This document shows positions 1 to 5,406 of a stretch of 5,406 bases of DNA, in pieces; positions within the stretch are counted from its first letter, which is position 1, and each line of letters starts with the position of its first letter. The DNA is from Weeksellaceae bacterium. GTDB lineage: Bacteria > Bacteroidota > Bacteroidia > Flavobacteriales > Weeksellaceae. The translations under genes and the position numbers were made by a program. The stretch is taken from the NCBI GenBank assembly GCA_028698395.1, contig JAQVDG010000173.1, forward strand, positions 1-5,406. Direction: 5' to 3'. The notes beneath the pieces were generated by a model, which saw only the letters and a list, made by a program, of their open reading frames with translations, had not been told where the DNA came from and ran no database searches.

Positions 1-750
1 ACATTAATTCCCGTTCCATCAATTATCAAACAACGAGAAATCGTAAAAGAATACAACACCATCCAAAACCGCATAACCCTTAACAACCAACTGATACAAA
101 AACTGGAAGAAACCGCACAGGCTATTTTCAATTCGTATTTAATTAGTGAAGAAGATAAGGGAAGTCATAGGCTTGGGGATTTAATGGAAATTAAAGGTGG
201 ATTTTCATACAACAGTGAGGATTTGGGAAACGGGAATACTTATTTACTCGGAATGGGTTGTGTTTCTTTTACCGATAGATATGTTGAAGAAGGTATGAGA
301 CTATATTCAGATAATATCCCGGAACAACATATCGTAAAGCCAATGGATATTATTATTGCCACCCGACAACAGTCAGAAAATATGCCAATACTTGGCTGTC
401 CTGCTATGATACCGCCAAATTTGAGTAAAGTGAAGATGGTGATAGCATCAAACTTATATAGAGTAGTAAATAAGTCAAAATTGAATAACGAAATATTGTA
501 TCAAATCTTGAAATCTTCAAACTATCAGGAACATATCAAGCTACATACAAAAGGGACAACAGTTGGAATGATAACAAAGGATGCCATTGAAGATTATATT
601 TTTGAAGCACCTTCAATCGAATTTCTTTACAGTGTTCAAAATAACATCTCTAAGATAGTTGAAAATGTATTTTTAAAGAGACAAGAAAATCAAAAGCTAA
701 CAGAACTGAAAGAGTTGTTGCTTTCGAGGTTGGCGACTATAAATTACTAA
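1..750 (+). CDS. hsdS: Type I restriction-modification specificity subunit HsdS, 3' part (5' end outside window)
   Basis: HsdS is the DNA-recognition subunit of type I restriction-modification enzymes; its two target recognition domains (TRDs) each read half of a split site and it holds HsdM and HsdR together. The frame is open from base 1, giving 249 residues to the TAA at 748-750, so the ATG at 184 is internal and the gene starts upstream. Visible parts: the end of the first half with PVPSIIKQREIVKEY followed by the central helix (NNQLIQKLEETAQAIF, about residues 30-45 of the fragment), a second TRD opening at HRLGDLMEIKGGFSY (about 56-70) with LGMGCVS and LGCPAMIP, then the C-terminal helix KRQENQKLTELKELLLSRLATI. 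The PSI-plus-helix unit occurs twice (IPVPSI and FEAPSI), the expected internal duplication. The TRD is more AT-rich than the central helix region, as is common for exchanged TRDs. The SIR2 gene follows after 4 bases. Family assignment is firm; the recognition sequence cannot be read from the sequence. Confidence 0.93.
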   Translation, partial: TLIPVPSIIKQREIVKEYNTIQNRITLNNQLIQKLEETAQAIFNSYLISEEDKGSHRLGDLMEIKGGFSYNSEDLGNGNTYLLGMGCVSFTDRYVEEGMRLYSDNIPEQHIVKPMDIIIATRQQSENMPILGCPAMIPPNLSKVKMVIASNLYRVVNKSKLNNEILYQILKSSNYQEHIKLHTKGTTVGMITKDAIEDYIFEAPSIEFLYSVQNNISKIVENVFLKRQENQKLTELKELLLSRLATINY

Positions 751-754
751 GAAA

Positions 755-2092
755 ATGGAAATATACTTTTACAAAGGAAACGAAAATACACTTGCCAATA
801 TTAAAGGAAGACCCGATGATGCAAGTAGTGAAAGTCAAGAAATTGCTGATTTAAAAGCAAAGACTAAGAAGCTGCAAGAATCTTTTCTAAAGGTTCTCGA
901 TAATAAAAACTTGTCGTTTCTTCTTGGTAGCGGTTGTTCATCTTATAAAATAGAAAAAGAAGGCTTTAAGGAAGTTGGAATCCCTGTTATGACTCCACTT
1001 GCAAAAGAATTTTATTCGCTTGTAAAATTTGAAGAACCCAAAGAATGGCTTAAAACAGAATTATCAATAGACGTTGAACACGATAATTTTTCTACCAACC
1101 TTGAAACATTTTTATCAACTCTGCACAGCTTGTCATTTTATCATTCAAAGACCAGAGAAGATGTAAGAGAAGAAAAGCCATTTGCCGAATTAACCAATGA
1201 AAACAAAGTAGAATTTATAATAAAACAAGCACGTAACTTTTTATTAGAAAAATGCTTGAACGCTGAGAATGCAAAGTCAGAAGAAGGAAAGGCAAGCATT
1301 GACAAACCTTTAATTGAAACTTACAAACAGTTTTATAGAAAGCTCCTTTCAAGGAATCCAACTTTACCACGTTTAAACATTTTTACGACCAATTACGACT
1401 TGTATTCTGAAAGAGCAATGGATTTGCTTGGTATTCATTATGTAAATGGCTTTACAGGTGGCATTAGCAAGTTTTTTAATCCTGCAATTTTCAATTACGC
1501 TTTAGCTGAAAAAATGGATTTATCACAGTCAAAGTGGAGTGTAATTGATAACTTCTTCTACTTGTATAAAATTCACGGTTCAGTTAATTGGATTGAAGCA
1601 GATGGAGAAAACAAACTTTTCAAGGTAAAAGAAATTCAAGAACCAACATTAGAAGAATTAAGGGAAAAGGAAACGATAATGATTCATCCCACACCTTTAA
1701 AATACAATGCTAGTTTAGGCAGTCCTTACTCCGACTTGTTTAGGGAGTTTCAGAAAAAACTGATGCAAAACAACAACATCCTTGTTACCATTGGTTATAG
1801 TTTTAGCGATGAGCATATCAATAATTTGATTTTCCAAGCATTTACAATTCCCTCCTTTCGTTTAATAGTAATTGGAGAACCAACAGAAAAGAATGCAATT
1901 GGTAAACTACTTGAATTGAACGACACTAGAATTTGGATAATCGGTGAAAAATGGCCTGCTGACAAAACGGATTATACACCGTTATACTTCTTTAAAAATT
2001 TTGTTGAGCAAATATTGCCTGACTTGACTGCTGATGATTTAGACCACAAAATGGAAGCAACAATCAATAACTTAAAGAATCTCTTAAAATGA
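755..2092 (+). CDS. sir2: SIR2-domain NADase of a SIR2-HerA (Nezha-type) anti-phage module
   Basis: A 445-residue protein with a SIR2 Rossmann-type NAD-binding domain. Seen: a lysine-rich, probably helical N-terminal stretch (about 26-50); FLLGSGCS (55-62), the NAD-binding loop, a variant of the usual GAG-x-S; TTNYD (211-215), with N213 matching the catalytic Asn region; KIHGSVNW (272-279), with H274 as the likely catalytic His; and GYSFSDEHI (347-355), the late SIR2 motif common in defence SIR2 proteins. Known from the family: SIR2 proteins paired with HerA deplete NAD+ during phage infection and stop phage growth; they assemble into a large complex with HerA. Size is close to other SIR2 partners. 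The start is well bounded: a stop lies in frame at 740-742, and no other in-frame ATG precedes the NAD loop. It begins 4 bases after hsdS and overlaps herA by ATGA, so it should be co-transcribed and coupled. All key residues are present, so an active enzyme is predicted; substrate and trigger are inferred. Confidence 0.93.
   Translation: MEIYFYKGNENTLANIKGRPDDASSESQEIADLKAKTKKLQESFLKVLDNKNLSFLLGSGCSSYKIEKEGFKEVGIPVMTPLAKEFYSLVKFEEPKEWLKTELSIDVEHDNFSTNLETFLSTLHSLSFYHSKTREDVREEKPFAELTNENKVEFIIKQARNFLLEKCLNAENAKSEEGKASIDKPLIETYKQFYRKLLSRNPTLPRLNIFTTNYDLYSERAMDLLGIHYVNGFTGGISKFFNPAIFNYALAEKMDLSQSKWSVIDNFFYLYKIHGSVNWIEADGENKLFKVKEIQEPTLEELREKETIMIHPTPLKYNASLGSPYSDLFREFQKKLMQNNNILVTIGYSFSDEHINNLIFQAFTIPSFRLIVIGEPTEKNAIGKLLELNDTRIWIIGEKWPADKTDYTPLYFFKNFVEQILPDLTADDLDHKMEATINNLKNLLK
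2089..2092 (+). promoter_or_regulatory. ATGA stop/start overlap coupling SIR2 and HerA translation
   Basis: The ATG of herA (2089-2091) shares bases with the TGA of the SIR2 gene (2090-2092). Such overlaps usually allow ribosomes ending one gene to restart on the next. This fits two proteins that form one complex. No clear Shine-Dalgarno sequence lies just upstream (CTCTTAAA), which makes coupling more plausible. Confidence 0.75.
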
Positions 2093-4047
2093 CAAAAGAA
2101 GATAAACAAAGAGTTATTGGTAAAGTAGTGGCAATTAATTCTGACCGCTTTTCTGTTGAACTTTTAAGCGGTTTAGATAACTTCAATGTTAGCGGATTTG
2201 ACGACATTCATTATTTCGCTCAATTGAACAGTTACGTTATTGTTCCTTATCAGAATTATTATTTAGTTGCGGAAGTTTCGGGTGTTCGTGAAAAAGATTT
2301 AAATGTTCCATTCTCAAATCCAACTGACCAAATCCTTAGCAAAATTCAAGCAGGCAAATTTTTAGAAGTGTTACCGATTGGAACTATCAAAAATGCAAAA
2401 GATGGTTCATTAAATTTTGAATTTGGGGTAAGTGTTTATCCAACTCTATATTCTGATGTCCTCTACATTAAAGAAAAGGAGCTTGATACCATTTTCAAAA
2501 CTGAAAACATAAAAGTTCAAATCTGTAAAGATTCGGAAGACTGTAAAAAAGGCAAATGTGATTGTAAATTCAGATATACTTCTTTGCCCATTGGTAAATC
2601 AACAATTTTCCCTGATTATGATGTAAAAATTGATATTGATAAGTTCTTTGGAAGTCATTCTGCAATATTAGGAAATACAGGTAGTGGTAAATCTTGCACA
2701 ATTGCTTCAATGCTACAAACACTTTATAAACTTGAAGAGAATAGTGCTACAGGAAGCACCTTTATTTTCTTTGATGTTAATGGTGAATATAAACAAGCAT
2801 TTGAAAAGTTAACGAATAAAAATGCAAATATTGAAGTAAAGAATTTCTCCATTGATTCAAGTTCAGGAACTGAAAAATTCATACTTCCTCATTGGTTTTT
2901 GAATGTAGATGAATGGGCTTTATTACTTAAAGCAAGTGAAAAATCACAATTACCGCTTTTACGAAATGCCCTTGGCTTTACTCAAAATTTAAATGAAGAA
3001 ACAAGGTATCATATTTATGCTTGTAGCATAATGTATGTTTTTGACCATTGGGAAAGCCCAGTTGCTAAGCGACAAAAAATTGTTTCACTTATCCAAAATG
3101 CAAAGTTTCCAGAAGACAGGAAAGTAGATTTTTCTACATACAATGCTCAGTATGGTAGCTTTTCCGATAGACCAGGTGACCCAAGTGCAGGTGTAAAAGA
3201 GGAGCAATTTAAACAATCAGTTAGACGATTTATAATTGAAGATTTATCGATTGACCCTAAATACAACTCTGAAAAGTTTGATTTTGCCGACCTTGGATTA
3301 GCTATTGAAAGTGCTTTGTTGTATGAAGAATATCACGGAAATAAACAAATACGTGACTATTGTTCTTCAATGATTACTAGATATAAAAGTCTAAAAGAAC
3401 GTGAAGACTTTACATTTCTTACTAAAAATACAAACGACATTAAGCCAAATGATTACTTGAATGATTTCCTTGGTATAGATAGCAATTCAAAGAAAAATCA
3501 AGTTATAGTAATTGACTTAAACTCTGCCAATGATGAAACAGTTGAAATAATTTCTTGTGTTTTGTCTCGAATGATATTTGAAAGGTTACGCAACTCTGCG
3601 GACAGAAACTTGTTTCCTGTAAACCTCGTTTTGGAAGAAGCTCATCGTTATATCTCATTGGAATCTGGAAAGGTATTTGGTGATGCTAATAAAATATTTG
3701 AACGAATCGCTAAGGAAGGAAGAAAATACGGTATGTTTTTGCTTGTTTCGTCACAACGACCAAGTGAACTTTCAAAAACTGTTTTGTCACAATGCAGTAA
3801 TTTTATTGTTCATAGAATTCAAAACCCAGAAGATTTATCGCACATTAGACAAATAACACCACATATTTCAGAAACCATTTTGCGGAGAATGCCTTCAATT
3901 CCGACACAACATGCTTTAATTTTTGGTCACGCAGTTAACTTGCCGACAACATTCAAAGTGAATGAAGCAGACCCAAAACCAAAAAGTGACAATAATAAGA
4001 TTAGTGAAAATTGGTTTAAAGAAAAAGGATTTGAGCCTAAAATTTGA
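2089..4047 (+). CDS. herA: HerA-family hexameric ATPase (DUF87), partner of SIR2
   Basis: A 652-residue HerA/FtsK-superfamily ATPase. Domains in order: an N-terminal beta-rich region (about 1-135) matching a HAS-barrel position; a short cysteine cluster (C146, C152, C157, C159); the ATPase core with Walker A GNTGSGKS (195-202), FIFFDVNGEY (225-234), a long helical insert (about 265-460), Walker B LVLEEAH (513-519), the conserved Arg stretch KEGRKYG (542-548, candidate arginine finger), SSQRPSELS (554-562, sensor-like Gln) and CSNFIVHRIQNPEDL (569-583). In archaea HerA works with NurA in DNA end processing; next to a SIR2 gene it is instead the ATPase half of the SIR2-HerA defence complex, acting in the cytoplasm. 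No NurA or other nuclease gene is seen nearby. Its ATG overlaps the SIR2 stop, which fixes the start and suggests translational coupling and balanced amounts. All ATPase motifs are intact. Identity of the family is secure; the defence role rests on the pairing. Confidence 0.94.
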   Translation: MTKEDKQRVIGKVVAINSDRFSVELLSGLDNFNVSGFDDIHYFAQLNSYVIVPYQNYYLVAEVSGVREKDLNVPFSNPTDQILSKIQAGKFLEVLPIGTIKNAKDGSLNFEFGVSVYPTLYSDVLYIKEKELDTIFKTENIKVQICKDSEDCKKGKCDCKFRYTSLPIGKSTIFPDYDVKIDIDKFFGSHSAILGNTGSGKSCTIASMLQTLYKLEENSATGSTFIFFDVNGEYKQAFEKLTNKNANIEVKNFSIDSSSGTEKFILPHWFLNVDEWALLLKASEKSQLPLLRNALGFTQNLNEETRYHIYACSIMYVFDHWESPVAKRQKIVSLIQNAKFPEDRKVDFSTYNAQYGSFSDRPGDPSAGVKEEQFKQSVRRFIIEDLSIDPKYNSEKFDFADLGLAIESALLYEEYHGNKQIRDYCSSMITRYKSLKEREDFTFLTKNTNDIKPNDYLNDFLGIDSNSKKNQVIVIDLNSANDETVEIISCVLSRMIFERLRNSADRNLFPVNLVLEEAHRYISLESGKVFGDANKIFERIAKEGRKYGMFLLVSSQRPSELSKTVLSQCSNFIVHRIQNPEDLSHIRQITPHISETILRRMPSIPTQHALIFGHAVNLPTTFKVNEADPKPKSDNNKISENWFKEKGFEPKI

Positions 4048-4051
4048 TTAA

Positions 4052-4087
4052 ATGAAATTCACCGAAGAATAATTAAAAAAGGCAATA
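4052..4087 (+). other. Mini-ORF MKFTEE-stop in the herA/membrane-gene spacer; possible scar of an hsdR start
   Basis: The 39-base spacer after herA contains ATG at 4052 and a stop TAA at 4070-4072, encoding only MKFTEE. Reading on past the stop gives LKKAI (4073-4087). From memory, Bacteroidota type I restriction subunits (HsdR) often begin MKFTE followed by a Leu- and Ala-containing helix, so MKFTEE-stop-LKKAI could be one CAA-to-TAA change from such a start, cut off where the membrane gene begins. The ATG sits 4 bases after the herA stop, the same spacing as hsdS to SIR2. It could equally be a chance mini-ORF or a small coupling leader. Twelve codons are too few to prove homology. Confidence 0.3.
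4075..4082 (+). promoter_or_regulatory. Weak Shine-Dalgarno-like AAAAAAGG before the membrane-protein gene
   Basis: The purine run AAAAAAGG ends 4 bases before the ATG at 4087, which is slightly close for a classical ribosome binding site. It supports 4087 as the start. Other genes in the window have no better site, as is usual in Bacteroidota. Confidence 0.4.
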
Positions 4088-4788
4088 TGGATACCGAAGT
4101 ATTAATTAAATTTTTCAACGAAAATGAACCAGAGAAGGTAGATGCTTACATTCAACGGCTTATTGATAATATCAAAGACGTCAGTTCTTTGGTTTCAAGG
4201 TATTATGTGTATCTACTAATGATTATATTTGCCTACTATTTAACTAAAGAAAGTCAACTAGAATCTATTAATCTTGGAATTATTCAAATATCGGATTTAA
4301 AAATTATTAAGATTTTACTACCTCCTGTATTTACTTTTATATATCTTGTTTTATTGGTGGCAGAAAATAGACGACAAACATTATCGCACCAAGTAAAAGT
4401 GCTGTTTAATATGAGGAACAAAACAGAACTTAATCAGGATGATTTGCAACGCACTCATTTTAATGAATTTAACAGCTCATTTTTGCCATTTAATTTTATC
4501 ACTGAGTTAACCCACAAAGTAAGTTATTCAAAAATTTCAGGAGTTTTAATAATGTTCATGTTACTTTGTTTGATTATGTTTTTGTCAAGTGCATTTTTTG
4601 TTTTTGAATATTTTATGTTAAAGGACTTGTATTCATTATGGTACGATGGTATGCTAGAAAAAGTTATTTTCATATTAACTGTCTGTATGTTTGTTTTATC
4701 ATTGTATTTTGCACTTAGATTTGCATTTATTAATTTTACTGCAGAAAAACGAGACAAAGAATTTTGGACATTGGTATCCAAAGAATAA
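4087..4788 (+). CDS. Unrecognised protein with four predicted membrane segments
   Basis: A 233-residue protein that I cannot assign to a named family. It has an acidic, probably helical N-terminus (1-35) without a cleavable signal peptide, then four hydrophobic segments at about 39-53, 74-92, 151-177 and 192-214. Between segments 2 and 3 is a polar loop of about 58 residues with NRRQ, HQVKV and NMRNKTE; the tail ends with KRDKEFW. By the positive-inside rule the N-terminus, the central loop and the C-terminus would face the cytoplasm. No catalytic motif, nucleotide-binding loop or nuclease signature is visible. GC is very low (about 20-33% in sampled lines), below the SIR2 and HerA genes and well below the AlbA_2 gene. 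It starts 39 bases after herA on the same strand and is probably in the same operon. It may be an accessory or membrane effector of the SIR2-HerA pair, or an independent passenger; the sequence does not decide this. The coding call is supported by context and a clean full-length frame. Confidence 0.8.
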   Translation: MDTEVLIKFFNENEPEKVDAYIQRLIDNIKDVSSLVSRYYVYLLMIIFAYYLTKESQLESINLGIIQISDLKIIKILLPPVFTFIYLVLLVAENRRQTLSHQVKVLFNMRNKTELNQDDLQRTHFNEFNSSFLPFNFITELTHKVSYSKISGVLIMFMLLCLIMFLSSAFFVFEYFMLKDLYSLWYDGMLEKVIFILTVCMFVLSLYFALRFAFINFTAEKRDKEFWTLVSKE

Positions 4789-4829
4789 ATATAAACTGAT
4801 AATATTTCATCCAAATAAAAAATGGCTAT

Positions 4830-5406
4830 ATGTCCGAAACCAATCGTATAGAATACAAACAAGAGCTCAATAATGATGTGGATATTGAGAAAGAAGTAAT
4901 TGCCTTTTTGAATTACCACGAGGGCGGCATTATTTATATTGGCATTGATAAAAAAGGGAATACGTTTGGCGTAGCCGATGTGGATGGCGATATGCTAAAA
5001 CTCAAAGACCGTATCAAACACAATATTTCTCCGTCAGCTATGGGTTTGTTTGATGTGGTGGCAGAAACCAAAGACGGGAAAAACCTGATTAAAATTATTG
5101 TTGCTGGCGGTTCAGAAAAGCCGTATTTCAAAAAGAAATTTGGAATGACCGAAAGGGGTTGTTTTATTCGTATCGGCACAGCCGCCGAACCTATGCCCCA
5201 AACGATGATAGAAAAATTGTTTGCTTCCCGAACCCGAAATTCGTTACATAGAATAAAATCAGTCCGCCAAAACCTGAGTTTTGAGCAATTGAAAATTTAT
5301 TACAATGAAAAGGGCTTGACTCTAAGCGAGCGATTTAAAGAATCTTTGGAGCTATTAACTGAAGACGGATCCTTGAATTATGTATCTTATTTATTGGCCG
5401 ATGAAA
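4830..5406 (+). CDS. AlbA_2 (Schlafen-like, COG2865-type) putative DNA-binding protein, 5' part (3' end outside window)
   Basis: An open frame from ATG 4830 to the window edge gives 192 residues. It shows the AlbA_2 hallmarks: N-terminal RIEYKQEL (6-13), then FLNYHEGGIIYIGIDKKG (26-43), the conserved strand-Gly-Gly-strand motif, and KPYF...RGCFIRIGTAAEPM (98-122). A following helical part with LSERFKESLELLTEDGSLNYVSYLLADE-type residues (165-192) matches the region after the domain in longer family members, so roughly half or more of the protein probably lies beyond the window. Family proteins are annotated as ATP-binding or DNA-binding transcription regulators or RecG-like helicase-related proteins; their biochemical role is poorly settled, and Schlafen relatives include nucleases. 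Start choice: the frame has a stop at 4800-4802 and no other ATG before 4830; the ATG at 4822 is out of frame. GC is about 38-45% in sampled lines, clearly above the upstream cargo. In Bacteroidota such genes are often beside hsdS and hsdR, so hsdR may follow. Confidence 0.9.
   Translation, partial: MSETNRIEYKQELNNDVDIEKEVIAFLNYHEGGIIYIGIDKKGNTFGVADVDGDMLKLKDRIKHNISPSAMGLFDVVAETKDGKNLIKIIVAGGSEKPYFKKKFGMTERGCFIRIGTAAEPMPQTMIEKLFASRTRNSLHRIKSVRQNLSFEQLKIYYNEKGLTLSERFKESLELLTEDGSLNYVSYLLADE

Larger units (their letters stand above)
4071..4832 (+). repeat. Pair of near-identical start-region sequences flanking the membrane-protein gene (4071-4089 and 4813-4832)
   Basis: AATTAAAAAAGGCAATATG at 4071-4089 aligns with AAATAAAAAATGGCTATATG at 4813-4832 with 17 matching positions, two mismatches and one single-base gap. 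Both copies end exactly at a start codon: that of the membrane gene and that of the AlbA_2 gene. They could be a duplicated junction left by insertion of the intervening gene, or two similar A-rich translation start regions. The A-run inflates the match, so the call is tentative. Confidence 0.3.

Noticed and set aside
184..750. A separate 188-residue gene starting at ATG 184
   Set aside because: The frame is open through base 1 and the upstream codons encode the HsdS central conserved helix, so this ATG is internal to hsdS.
4011..4046. Bacteroidota-type promoter candidate (TTG at 4011, TA...TTTG at 4038-4046) before the membrane gene
   Set aside because: The -7-like element has three bases between TA and TTTG instead of two and the spacing to TTG is too long; a chance match in AT-rich DNA is likely.
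755..4047. HerA-NurA DNA-end resection system
   Set aside because: The partner carries SIR2 motifs (GSGCS, TTNYD, KIHGS), not NurA nuclease motifs.
4763..4782. Inverted repeat TTTGGA / TCCAAA near the end of the membrane gene
   Set aside because: Only a 6-base stem with an 8-base loop, inside the coding region and without a following T-run; too weak for a terminator.
4691..4873. Plus-strand 60-codon frame overlapping the end of the membrane gene and the AlbA_2 start
   Set aside because: It overlaps both neighbours out of frame, and its composition looks like a frame-shifted reading of the last membrane segment.
4524..4919. Minus-strand frame of 131 codons across the end of the membrane gene
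   Set aside because: It is antisense to two supported genes, has no recognisable motif and crosses a gene boundary; a shadow of AT-rich coding DNA.
4934..5179. Minus-strand 81-codon frame
   Set aside because: It lies wholly antisense to the clear AlbA_2 coding region and has no motif of its own.

Overview
The window looks like a defence island from a low-GC member of the Bacteroidota. Support for that assignment is indirect: overall AT-richness, weak or absent Shine-Dalgarno sites, and the style of the last gene, whose N-terminus (MSETNRIEYKQEL, then FLNYHEGGIIYIGID) resembles the AlbA_2/Schlafen-like proteins I associate with Bacteroidota type I restriction loci. All five supported genes lie on the + strand and are tightly packed (gaps of 4, -4, 39 and 41 bases), so one transcription unit is likely.

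Layout. (1) Bases 1-750 are the 3' part of a type I restriction-modification specificity gene, hsdS. It enters at the left edge with no start in the window and covers the central conserved helix, the second target recognition domain and the C-terminal conserved helix. (2) Bases 755-2092 encode a SIR2-domain protein with the NAD-binding and catalytic motifs intact. (3) Bases 2089-4047 encode a HerA/FtsK-type ATPase that overlaps the SIR2 gene by an ATGA. Together these two are a SIR2-HerA anti-phage module (the type named Nezha), in which SIR2 consumes NAD+ and HerA is the hexameric ATPase partner. (4) Bases 4087-4788 encode an unrecognised protein with four predicted membrane segments and very low GC. 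(5) Bases 4830-5406 are the 5' part of an AlbA_2-domain (Schlafen AlbA_2, COG2865-like) putative DNA-binding protein that runs off the right edge.

How the parts fit. The SIR2-HerA pair and the membrane protein appear to be a cargo block of lower GC placed between hsdS and the AlbA_2 gene, two genes that often sit together in Bacteroidota type I R-M operons. A reasonable reading is layered defence: restriction first, and NAD+ depletion by SIR2-HerA if restriction fails. The membrane protein is the least explained element and may be an accessory to the SIR2-HerA pair or a separate passenger.

The most curious small signal is the spacer just before the membrane gene. It reads MKFTEE-stop-LKKAI in one frame, which resembles the N-terminus of a type I HsdR subunit and may be a scar of a displaced hsdR. 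No tRNA, rRNA, CRISPR array, insertion sequence or convincing terminator was seen, and no stretch over 300 bases lacks a gene.
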